From NCBI GenBank assembly GCA_017556845.1, contig JAFYMA010000113.1:1-8129 (forward strand): a stretch of 8,129 nucleotides of DNA, read 5' to 3'. The notes beneath the pieces are model-generated. The model saw only the letters and a program-made list of their open reading frames with translations, had not been told where the DNA came from and did not search any database. Both the position numbers and the translations under genes were made by a program. Positions 1 through 6,131 of this stretch are shown in pieces. This DNA is from Clostridia bacterium (GTDB lineage Bacteria; Bacillota; Clostridia; Oscillospirales; CAG-272). Position 1 is the stretch's first letter, and every line of letters begins with the position of its first letter.

Positions 1-765
1 AAAGAGTACTCCGTATTTGTCACTTGAATAAGCTTCGTTGTCATCATTTACCATTATGGATGTAAGGCTTGTACAGGAAGCAAAAGCTTGGTCGTCTATT
101 GTCATCACGCTTTCGCCGATAGTCACGGAGGTAAGGCTCGTGCAATCTTTGAAAGCGTATTCTTCTATTGATGTTACGCCGTTAGGAATTGTTATTGACG
201 TAAGACTGGAGCAACCCTTAAACGCACAGTATCCGATAGATATCACGCTGTCAGGGATAGTTACGGATGTAAGGCTTGTGCAACCGCTAAACACATAAAC
301 TCTTATATCTGTCACGCCGTCAGGTATAGTTACGGATGTAAGACTTGTGCAGCCATAAAACGCATCTACGCCAATGGTCGTCACGCTGTCGGGGATGGTT
401 ACGGACGTAAGGCTTGTGCATTCACTAAACACTCCATCACCTATGGACGTCACACCTTTTTCTATAATGACGTTTTTAATACACGCCCGACTGTCATACC
501 ACGGTTTTTCATCAGCTGCAAAACAGTCATACACATCACCTTTACCGCTTATTACGAGAGTGCCGTCATCATACAACGTCCAATCAACGCTCTCACCGCA
601 TTTGCCGGAGTCTACGACCGTGCCGTACGTACCGGTGCTTGCTGCCGACGCGCTTGGAATGATGCTCTGCACCGTATCAGCCGCCGCCTGCAAAAAAAGC
701 GATGGGATAGAAGAAAATATTATTGAAAACGCCGCAAGATAACAGATAAGCTTCTTTGCTTTCAT
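1..765 (-). CDS. Secreted BspA-like leucine-rich-repeat protein (5' part, 255 codons, runs off the window)
   Basis: The reading frame is open from ATG at 765-763 to base 1 with no stop, so the C-terminus lies outside the window. The start is supported by AAGGGG at 780-775, 9 nt upstream. Residues 1-29 look like a Sec signal peptide: MKAKK, then a hydrophobic stretch, then an Ala-rich end (LQAAA, or SASA at 38-41). I see no lipobox. A pre-LRR region (about 45-95) contains DWTLYDDGTLVISG and KPWY. From about residue 97 come 23-residue LRR_5/BspA units of the form GCTSLTSVTIPDSVTSIG-AF, at least six of them, each with a conserved Cys. The visible end, NEAYSSDKYGVLF, is the start of the non-LRR spacer unit common in such proteins. 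The same architecture occurs in the lipoprotein gene at 6272-8035. Known family members are surface or secreted binding proteins; the ligand here cannot be inferred. Confidence 0.9.
   Translation of the reverse strand, partial: MKAKKLICYLAAFSIIFSSIPSLFLQAAADTVQSIIPSASAASTGTYGTVVDSGKCGESVDWTLYDDGTLVISGKGDVYDCFAADEKPWYDSRACIKNVIIEKGVTSIGDGVFSECTSLTSVTIPDSVTTIGVDAFYGCTSLTSVTIPDGVTDIRVYVFSGCTSLTSVTIPDSVISIGYCAFKGCSSLTSITIPNGVTSIEEYAFKDCTSLTSVTIGESVMTIDDQAFASCTSLTSIMVNDDNEAYSSDKYGVLF
62..475 (-). repeat. Six tandem 69-bp DNA repeats inside the LRR gene
   Basis: The plus-strand word GTAAGRCT (or a close variant) starts at 62, 131, 200, 269, 338 and 407, an exact 69-bp period. Each unit encodes one 23-residue LRR. 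Units resemble each other at DNA level (for example gtaaggcttgtgcaacc at 269 and gtaagacttgtgcagcc at 338), beyond what protein conservation requires. This suggests recent duplication or gene conversion. The units are coding throughout, so this is not a CRISPR array. Confidence 0.9.
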
Positions 766-819
766 AATGATTTACCCCTTAAAAATTATAATGTTAAACT
801 AAATTATATCATTATGAAA
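760..819. repeat. 12-bp perfect inverted repeat over the LRR gene start codon and promoter
   Basis: TTTCATAATGAT at 760-771 is the exact reverse complement of ATCATTATGAAA at 808-819, with 36 bp between the arms. The pairing continues past one mismatch for two more base pairs. The left arm contains the start codon (763-765). The right arm overlaps the promoter spacer and the first base of the -10 box. RNA initiated at the gene's own promoter would lack the right arm, while readthrough RNA from the spoVAF side would contain both arms. Confidence 0.75.
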
Positions 820-831
820 AGCTGGCTTCAA
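803..831 (-). promoter_or_regulatory. Promoter of the LRR gene at 1-765
   Basis: Read on the minus strand, TTGAAG (831-826) is followed by a 17-bp spacer and TATAAT (808-803). A TG one base upstream of the -10 makes it an extended -10. Transcription should start near 796, about 30 nt before the ATG. A 14-bp AT palindrome, CAATATATATATTG (829-842), overlaps the -35 box and could be a regulator site, although AT alternation alone could produce it. Confidence 0.7.
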
Positions 832-893
832 TATATATATTGTAAATTCTTCTATACCATCGCTTTTATATGCGATTTTTTGCTTTTTTTCGG

Positions 894-2303
894 CTATGCT
901 CTGCGTCTGAAAATGAGTCTGCCGAGTGCTTTTGCGTTGAACGGTATCAACGGATAAAGATAGCTTATTTGCCCCTGCACCGTTTTGTTCGTCGCTATCA
1001 GAACGAGCGTCAGCACCACTCCGAAGACGAAGCCCCACAGTGCAAAAAGTGCGGTAAGGGCGAGTAATATAAGGCGCATAAATTTGAATGCGTAGCCCAA
1101 TTCATAGCTTGGCTGGGCGAAATTCGCTATGCTTACAAACGCCGTATAAAGTATCGTTTCCGGCACGAACCAGCCGACCTTTACCGCGTAGTCGCCGAGT
1201 ATAAGACCGCCTATGATAGAAAAGCTCCCTGCCAGAACAGACGGAGTATTCAGTGCCGCGAGCTTCAAGCCGTCAACTGCAAATTCGAGCAGGAAAAGCT
1301 GTAATATTATCGGCAATGACGAATGCTCCGACACCTTTATAAAATCAAGCCATTCGGGGATGAACTGCGGATGCGTTATCAGAAGATACCACAGGGGCGA
1401 TGCGAACATCGTCATAAAAAACACCGAGCATCTGACGAGCCTCAGATACGTGCCCGTAAGCGGCGGAAAATAGTAATCGTCCGTTTCCTGCAAAAAATCG
1501 AAAATGCTCGTGGGCAATATCATTGCAGACGGCGAATTGTCGCACAGAACTATTATACTGCCCTCCATGACCGACGCTGCTGCGGCGTCGGGGCGTTCCG
1601 TATACCGTATTTTCGGAAACGGATTATACCACCGCTTTTTTATAAGACATTCAGCCAGCGACTCGCTTGACAGCGAAAGCGCCTGCGTTTTAATTTTGCT
1701 TATTTTATCTCTGAGGCTTTTTAACAGTTTTTCGTCTGCCCGACCGTTCAGGTAGCACATAACAACGTCCGTTTTTGACGATTCACCGACGGAGAACATC
1801 TCCATCGTCAGATCCTTATCCCTTATGTGTCTTCGTATGAGCGATGCGTTGAAAACGAGCGTTTCGACAAATCCGACCCTTGCCCCACGCAAGACCTTAT
1901 CGTTTTCAGGCTCCTGAATACTGCGTACGGGGTATGTTCTGCAATCTATCAGCAATGCACCCGATACACCGTCAAGCACCATTGCCGTCATTCCCGACAG
2001 CACGGCGGAAACGAGCTTTTCTCCCTCTTGCACCGTTTCCACCTCTACGTACGGAATATACGTATTGCAAAACGTCTCAAGATCAGACAGAGCGTTTTCA
2101 TCAAGCGCCGACAGCTTCATAAAAAGATCCATTATGCGAAGCATTATTTCATCCTTTGTAAGTCCGTCGATGAAATAAAAGCTGCATTTTCTTTTGCATA
2201 CGATTATATCGCGCCTTACCATATCAAAGCTGTCGTTTATTCTAAGCTCGTTGTCAAAATACGATGTTTTTTCGTTTATATCGGTGCTTGTAAGAATATT
2301 CAT
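894..2303 (-). CDS. spoVAF: Spore germination protein, GerA family, SpoVAF-like
   Basis: This 469-residue protein belongs to the GerA family (PF03323): inner-membrane spore proteins with a soluble N-terminal half and a membrane C-terminal half. Visible family signatures are DSFDM (residues about 24-28), YFIDGLTKDEIM (43-54), VGFVETLVFNASLIRR (143-158), ERPDAAAASVMEGSIIVLCD (236-255) and PTSIFDFLQETDDYY (264-278). About five hydrophobic segments follow, at roughly 290-310, 332-350, 358-372, 383-398 and 408-438. The ending PLIPFNAKALGRLIFRRR resembles SpoVAF more than germinant-specific GerAA subunits; no GerAB or GerAC gene lies nearby, which fits. The start is ATG at 2303, or GTG at 2306 one codon earlier; GGCGG lies 7-10 nt upstream inside mazF. 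It overlaps the mazF stop by one base (TGATG), implying translational coupling. SpoVAF is normally a spoVA-operon member acting in the spore membrane; here it stands with a toxin gene. Confidence 0.9.
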   Translation of the reverse strand: MNILTSTDINEKTSYFDNELRINDSFDMVRRDIIVCKRKCSFYFIDGLTKDEIMLRIMDLFMKLSALDENALSDLETFCNTYIPYVEVETVQEGEKLVSAVLSGMTAMVLDGVSGALLIDCRTYPVRSIQEPENDKVLRGARVGFVETLVFNASLIRRHIRDKDLTMEMFSVGESSKTDVVMCYLNGRADEKLLKSLRDKISKIKTQALSLSSESLAECLIKKRWYNPFPKIRYTERPDAAAASVMEGSIIVLCDNSPSAMILPTSIFDFLQETDDYYFPPLTGTYLRLVRCSVFFMTMFASPLWYLLITHPQFIPEWLDFIKVSEHSSLPIILQLFLLEFAVDGLKLAALNTPSVLAGSFSIIGGLILGDYAVKVGWFVPETILYTAFVSIANFAQPSYELGYAFKFMRLILLALTALFALWGFVFGVVLTLVLIATNKTVQGQISYLYPLIPFNAKALGRLIFRRRA

Positions 2304-2677
2304 CACGATATTTCCGCCTGCTCTGCGCTATCATTTCCGAGTCCGAAGCTGACGGACAGAGCCTCGTTCACCCTCGCCATAAGACCGCTGTCAAGATGGC
2401 CCATTTTCTCCTTTAGCCGTTGCTTGTCTATCGTTCTTATCTGCTCAAGCAGTATTACAGAGTCCTTTGCCAGCCCGTAATTATCCGCAAAAACGCCGAT
2501 GTGCGTGGGCAGCTTCGTTTTTGACACCTGACTCGTTATCGCCGCCGCTATAACAGTAGGACTGAATTTGTTTCCAACGTCGTTCTGTACTATCAAAACG
2601 GGTCTGAGTCCCCCCTGCTCCGAGCCTATAACGGGCGACAGATCCGCGTAAAATATATCTCCCCTTCTGATGACCAT
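2303..2677 (-). CDS. mazF: MazF/PemK-family endoribonuclease toxin (EndoA-like)
   Basis: At 124 residues this is full length for the family (PF02452) and very close to Bacillus subtilis EndoA/NdoA. Shared stretches include RRGDIFYADLSPVIGSEQGG (residues 4-23), RPVLIVQND (25-33) and DSVILLEQIRTIDKQRL (72-88). Arg25 and Thr48, at the positions of the EndoA catalytic residues, are both present, so the enzyme looks intact. Characterised relatives cut single-stranded RNA at UACAU; that specificity is inferred here. The start is well supported by AAAGGAG about 7 nt upstream (2685-2691). Family members usually follow a MazE/EndoAI-type antitoxin gene, but the 271 bp upstream hold no such ORF. The gene is first in a two-gene unit and overlaps spoVAF by one base. 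I could not identify its promoter with confidence. Confidence 0.95.
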   Translation of the reverse strand: MVIRRGDIFYADLSPVIGSEQGGLRPVLIVQNDVGNKFSPTVIAAAITSQVSKTKLPTHIGVFADNYGLAKDSVILLEQIRTIDKQRLKEKMGHLDSGLMARVNEALSVSFGLGNDSAEQAEIS

Positions 2678-2783
2678 ATGAACACTCCTTTTTTTGTAGC
2701 ATCGTTGTATCCATATTTTTTCTTCTCTTTCCGTTTTTTAATCATCAAATCGGAAAACAAATGAAATTTTCACACTTTCACAC

Positions 2784-2810
2784 AAAAAAAGGCTCTCCCA
2801 AAGGGAGAGC
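2784..2810 (-). terminator. Rho-independent terminator of the GH36 gene
   Basis: On the minus strand an 8-bp GC-rich stem, GCTCTCCC (2810-2803) with GGGAGAGC (2799-2792) and a TTT loop, is followed by C and seven T residues (2790-2784). It lies downstream of the gene ending at 2949 and insulates mazF from it. The sequence also looks like the end of a dispersed intergenic repeat. Confidence 0.85.
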
Positions 2811-2812
2811 TT

Positions 2813-2910
2813 CCGCGTCAGCGGGTGAGAGGGCATTATATCACTTTGCACCATAGGCGCAATGCATCACTGCCGAAGGCAGCATCACTGTGCCATAGGT
2901 ACAGTGATGC
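2813..2910. repeat. Cluster of tandem mini-hairpins separated by GCATCAC words
   Basis: In plus-strand order there are four hairpins. CCGC-gtca-GCGG is at 2813-2824. TTGCaCC-ata-GGcGCAA is at 2846-2862, with one A-C mismatch. CTGCC-gaa-GGCAG is at 2870-2882. A 13-bp stem with one G-T wobble, GCATCACTGTGCC-ata-GGTACAGTGATGC, is at 2882-2910. A short word precedes each of the last three: TATATCAC (2837-2844), GCATCAC (2864-2870) and GCATCAC (2882-2888), closed by the inverse GTGATGC (2904-2910). Stem sequences differ while pairing is mostly kept, as expected of a structured repeat family. With the terminator at 2784-2810 it fills most of the 271-bp gap between mazF and the GH36 gene, which contains no credible ORF. 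Confidence 0.75.
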
Positions 2911-2948
2911 TTTCGCAGTACATGATCACTCAACTCAACGCCGTCTGA

Positions 2949-4802
2949 TTATTTTTTATACGTTATTATAGTCGAGGTATATTTTTCGGGCAGCTTTATC
3001 GTAATGTCAGACGTGCCCTTGAACACCGTGTTATCATCAAGCACGGTAAATGTATATTCGCCGTTCATTTCCTTAAGGGATATGCTTGCGCTGTCGCACG
3101 GAGAATTTTCTCTGCGGAACGCCATTATCATTCCCTCGTCTGTCTGAGCATCGTGATACTGCCAGATCACCCACGATGAAAGATCGAGCTTATCAGAGCC
3201 GAAATTGTGGAAATGGCACGGGAAAAATCTGCGTATTGATCTGTATTCCTGAACGACAGAGCCGAGCCACTTCATCTCCTCGTCGGTCATCGAATGGAAT
3301 ATCGTTGCATAAGAGCCTATGCCCCACGTTGCCGAATACGTGCTTCTTGCCGCATACGTATCCATTTTCTTCTTCGTCGAGCAGCCTGTCACGGGGAAAA
3401 GGCGTGATGCGTTCGTGTTGTGTACATTCGTTACGTCCGGGTTAGGATTGAATATGCACTGGTAATCCGTTTTGTAGAGCATCAGCGAACGCTTGAGCGT
3501 TTCAATATCTATTCTTCTGCCGCCTGAAGCGCAGTTGTCTATGAGAAGATGCGGAAATTCCTCTATAAGCTTATCCCACAGCTCGTACATACCGAGAATA
3601 TGGTATATCTCCGTTATACCCCGTCTTCCTTCCTCGTCTGCCTTTTTCCAGAATATATCGGGCGTGCAGTTGAAATCCTGTCTGTAACATTGGATATCAA
3701 GCGTTTTTATATGGTTGCGCAGCACCTCGTAATAGTAGTCCCTTACCTCTTTTTTGGAAAAATCGGCAAGAAGATATTCAACGCCTGCATCTATGAAGTA
3801 TTCCGGATGCTCCTTTGCTATCGGCGCTACCTTTGCCGCCTTTTCAAGATCGAACCAGAGCATAAAGCCCGCATCGTTCTTTTTCGCCTCCGCTACGACG
3901 TTTTGGAACATATCGGGGTGTGCGTCAGCCTTTATCTCCCAGTCGCCGACCTCGTCAGCCCAGATGCTGTCGAAGTTGCAGTCGCTCTTTGCCTTTTTGC
4001 CGTTCCATGCGGCGTCTATCCAATACTGATCGAACTTTACGCCGTTTGCGGCAAAGCGCTTTATTCGGTTGACCATTTCATCACTGGGAAGGCTTCCCCA
4101 GAACAGATTTGCCAAAAGTCCGGGGCGCTCCTTCGTCAGAGCCTTGGGCGTATAGTTTTCCCACATAAGATCACGGAATTTGTTGTATCTGTCCTCGTTT
4201 TCGTCATACTCCATAACGAGTATCGAAGCACCTCTGACCTTTTCGCCCGGCTTTAAATAAAACTCCGAGTAACGCAAGCCTGCCTTGAAGCGTATGCCGC
4301 CGTCCTGCTTCTGAAGCTCAGCACTCCAGCTTCCCGTCCAGCCTATTGCAACTATATAGCCCTTACCGAGAGAGGCAACCTCGAAAAACGGCATTATCTC
4401 GTCAGAGCATCTGCCCTCTCCGTTTTCAAACGTATATGTTACGCTGTTGTTATAAAAATATTTCGTATGATATGAAAATTCCTCAGCGGAACGGGCATCG
4501 TCATACGAATACGATTCACCCTCAACGAGTCCCTGAGTCCATATTACCTTGGGAGCCTGCTCGGTATAGCGGTTTCCCATAAACTCGTGCGTGTATTCGG
4601 GAAGCGGAAGAACGGCGTCAATATCACGTATTTCTGACAGTATCCTTGAATTTTTATCAGATACGTTTTCGTACCACACTACCCATTCAACAGCGTTTGA
4701 CTTTTCGTATTTTTTTACCTGAACGGTGGTCTTTATATCGCTGTGAACGGACTGATCGTATATCTCAGAGCCGTATTTGAAAGAAAACTGTGGCTTTATC
4801 AT
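2949..4802 (-). CDS. GH36-like alpha-galactosidase, cytoplasmic
   Basis: This 617-residue protein has the clan GH-D plan: a beta-rich N-terminal domain (about 1-215), a TIM barrel (about 225-530) and a small beta C-terminal domain (about 540-617). In the barrel, YRQDFN (373-378) matches the GH36 K-x-D-x-N nucleophile motif, so Asp376 is the predicted nucleophile. DNCASGGRRID (422-432) matches the acid/base motif, with Asp432 as the predicted acid/base. LWFDLE (315-320) matches the usual LWFEPE. The usual DDGW galactose-binding motif is instead WIDAAW (261-266), and K before the nucleophile is R374, so the exact sugar is uncertain; alpha-N-acetylgalactosaminidase or another alpha-galactoside activity is possible. 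There is no signal peptide, so the substrate should be imported, yet no sugar transporter or regulator is adjacent. AAAGGA lies 7 nt before the ATG. Typical GH36 enzymes are longer, near 700 residues. Confidence 0.85.
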   Translation of the reverse strand: MIKPQFSFKYGSEIYDQSVHSDIKTTVQVKKYEKSNAVEWVVWYENVSDKNSRILSEIRDIDAVLPLPEYTHEFMGNRYTEQAPKVIWTQGLVEGESYSYDDARSAEEFSYHTKYFYNNSVTYTFENGEGRCSDEIMPFFEVASLGKGYIVAIGWTGSWSAELQKQDGGIRFKAGLRYSEFYLKPGEKVRGASILVMEYDENEDRYNKFRDLMWENYTPKALTKERPGLLANLFWGSLPSDEMVNRIKRFAANGVKFDQYWIDAAWNGKKAKSDCNFDSIWADEVGDWEIKADAHPDMFQNVVAEAKKNDAGFMLWFDLEKAAKVAPIAKEHPEYFIDAGVEYLLADFSKKEVRDYYYEVLRNHIKTLDIQCYRQDFNCTPDIFWKKADEEGRRGITEIYHILGMYELWDKLIEEFPHLLIDNCASGGRRIDIETLKRSLMLYKTDYQCIFNPNPDVTNVHNTNASRLFPVTGCSTKKKMDTYAARSTYSATWGIGSYATIFHSMTDEEMKWLGSVVQEYRSIRRFFPCHFHNFGSDKLDLSSWVIWQYHDAQTDEGMIMAFRRENSPCDSASISLKEMNGEYTFTVLDDNTVFKGTSDITIKLPEKYTSTIITYKK

Positions 4803-4821
4803 TTCTGTGTCCTTTCCTTTT

Positions 4822-4852
4822 TAAAAAGTACGTTTTTATACGGTAAAAAGTA
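4822..4852. repeat. 9-bp direct repeat, spacing 22 bp, at the GH36 promoter
   Basis: TAAAAAGTA occurs at 4822-4830 and at 4844-4852. The starts are 22 bp apart, about two helical turns. The second copy overlaps the -10 box of the GH36 promoter and the first lies in the 5' leader. This geometry suits a repressor that binds one DNA face, but low base complexity makes chance possible. Confidence 0.4.
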
Positions 4853-4877
4853 TATCACAACGGAAAATGTTTGTCAA
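4849..4877 (-). promoter_or_regulatory. Promoter of the GH36 gene
   Basis: On the minus strand, TTGACA (4877-4872) is a consensus -35. It is followed by a 17-bp spacer and TATACT (4854-4849), with TG one base upstream of the -10. Transcription should start near 4842, giving a leader of about 40 nt. The match is strong enough to expect high activity unless a regulator represses it. Confidence 0.85.
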
Positions 4878-4899
4878 TACGTTTATACATACGCCCCTG

Positions 4900-4929
4900 T
4901 TGATTTATTCATTTTTTGTGTGATATAAT
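4900..4929 (+). promoter_or_regulatory. Promoter of the AI-2E-family transporter gene
   Basis: TTGATT (4900-4905) is followed by an 18-bp spacer and TATAAT (4924-4929), with TG at 4921-4922 making an extended -10. The start site should be near 4936. The -35 box lies 22 bp from the divergent GH36 -35 box, so a regulator binding between them could affect both genes. Confidence 0.8.
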
Positions 4930-4964
4930 CGCACTACCGACATTTATTAAAGAGGTTTGTTTCA

Positions 4965-6131
4965 ATGAAAGTAAGGTTAAAATACCAATTTTTGCTCGTT
5001 GCATTCGGCGTGGGACTGTACGCCGCGCTCATGAATCTTGAAGCAATAGCGGGCTTTGCAAAAAACACCGTGGCTCTTTCCCTGCCCGTCGTTGCGGGAT
5101 TTCTTGCGGCATTCATTCTGAACGTGCCTATGAGCGGATTTGAAAAGCTGCTCGGCAAAATATTCAAAAAATCAAAAAAGCCGCCGAAAAGAGAGCTTAT
5201 CACACTTATAAGCCTTATACTTACGCTTTTGAGCGTCGGGATCGTCATAGCGGCGGTCGTAATACTGCTTATACCGGAGATCATATCCTCAGCAAAGATA
5301 CTTTACTCTATGGCAAGGGCTCAATGGCCGAATCTGGCGTCGTTCCTTGCAAAATACAATATCGACGTATCGTTCATAACGGAATGGCTCAACAAGCTGA
5401 ATATCGAAACGATGATCGGCAAGGTTTCAACTATGGCAGGCTCGTTTTTAACCACGGTCATAAATTTTGCATCAAACGCACTTTCAGGTATGGTAACGGT
5501 CATTCTTTCGGGGATAGTTGCAATATACGTCCTGCTTGAAAAGCACACTCTTGCACGTCATACAAAGAAGCTTTTGAGCGTGCTGTTCAAGGAAAAGACG
5601 GTCAATTACATCTGCCACGTTGCAGATCTTATAAACAAAACGAATATCAAATTCATATCGGGGCAATGCTTTGAGGCATGTATACTCGGCTCGCTCATTT
5701 CAATATCGTTTGCGATAATGGGAATACCGTACGCAATACTGATAGGTGTTTTGGCGGCGGTGTCGGCGTTTATCCCGTATTTCGGAGCGTTTTTCGCCTG
5801 TGCAGTCGGGGCGGCGCTTATACTTATAACGTCACCGGAAAAGGTGATACTGTGCATAATAGTATACCTTGCAGTTCAGTTCGTCGAAAACCAATTCATA
5901 TATCCGCACGTCGTCGGAAGCTCCGTCGGGCTCAGCCCTCTGTGGACGCTCGTGGCTGTGCTTATCGGCGGCAACCTGTTCGGTCTGTTCGGCATGATAT
6001 TCTTCATTCCCGTAACCGCCGTTGCAATAACTCTCATTAAGGAATTTGCAAACGAACGTCTGAAAAAGAAAGCCGAAAACACACCGTCCGATACGGAAGA
6101 CGCACCCCCGTCGGAAGATACACCCGAGTAA
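4965..6131 (+). CDS. AI-2E family transporter (UPF0118-type membrane protein)
   Basis: This 388-residue protein matches the PF01594 family in length and pattern. Hydrophobic segments lie at about 7-27, 36-53, 79-104, 160-190, 235-256, 258-285, 293-310 and 326-358, with an extended soluble region (about 105-155) in the first half. Conserved family features are ISGQ (231-234), IPYFG (270-274), ENQFIYPHVVG (308-318) and VGLSPLWTLVAVLIGGNLFG (321-340), followed by FIPVTAV. The C-terminus is a charged, acidic, Pro-rich tail (365-388). AAAGAGG at 4949-4955 lies 9 nt before the ATG. The family name comes from AI-2 export by one E. coli member; other members move ions such as Na+/Li+ with protons, so the substrate here is unknown. 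It is a single-gene unit transcribed away from the GH36 gene. Confidence 0.9.
   Translation: MKVRLKYQFLLVAFGVGLYAALMNLEAIAGFAKNTVALSLPVVAGFLAAFILNVPMSGFEKLLGKIFKKSKKPPKRELITLISLILTLLSVGIVIAAVVILLIPEIISSAKILYSMARAQWPNLASFLAKYNIDVSFITEWLNKLNIETMIGKVSTMAGSFLTTVINFASNALSGMVTVILSGIVAIYVLLEKHTLARHTKKLLSVLFKEKTVNYICHVADLINKTNIKFISGQCFEACILGSLISISFAIMGIPYAILIGVLAAVSAFIPYFGAFFACAVGAALILITSPEKVILCIIVYLAVQFVENQFIYPHVVGSSVGLSPLWTLVAVLIGGNLFGLFGMIFFIPVTAVAITLIKEFANERLKKKAENTPSDTEDAPPSEDTPE

Noticed and set aside
62..475. Regular 69-bp repeats considered as a CRISPR array
   Set aside because: The whole period is coding and similar from unit to unit; there are no unique spacers and each unit translates to a canonical LRR.
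785..790. Second minus-strand TATAAT before the LRR gene at 1-765
   Set aside because: It would start RNA at about the Shine-Dalgarno sequence; the copy at 803-808 has a matching -35 at 17 bp and a usable leader.
859..890. Hairpin ATCGC/GCGAT with a T-run after spoVAF, considered as its terminator
   Set aside because: The T-run follows the stem on the plus strand, while spoVAF is on the minus strand; the stem is only 5 bp. At most it could stop antisense transcription.
1827..2480. 217-codon open frame on the plus strand across spoVAF and mazF
   Set aside because: It is antisense to two well-recognised genes, crosses their junction, has no family resemblance and no ribosome binding site I can support.
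2481..2714. 77-codon minus-strand frame overlapping the mazF start, considered as an antitoxin
   Set aside because: It lies mostly in another frame of mazF, has no MazE/AbrB or ribbon-helix-helix character and reads as an out-of-frame version of the toxin sequence.
3549..4256. 235-codon open frame on the plus strand inside the GH36 gene
   Set aside because: It is the antisense shadow of a conserved enzyme; its composition follows the GH36 codons and it has no recognisable domain.
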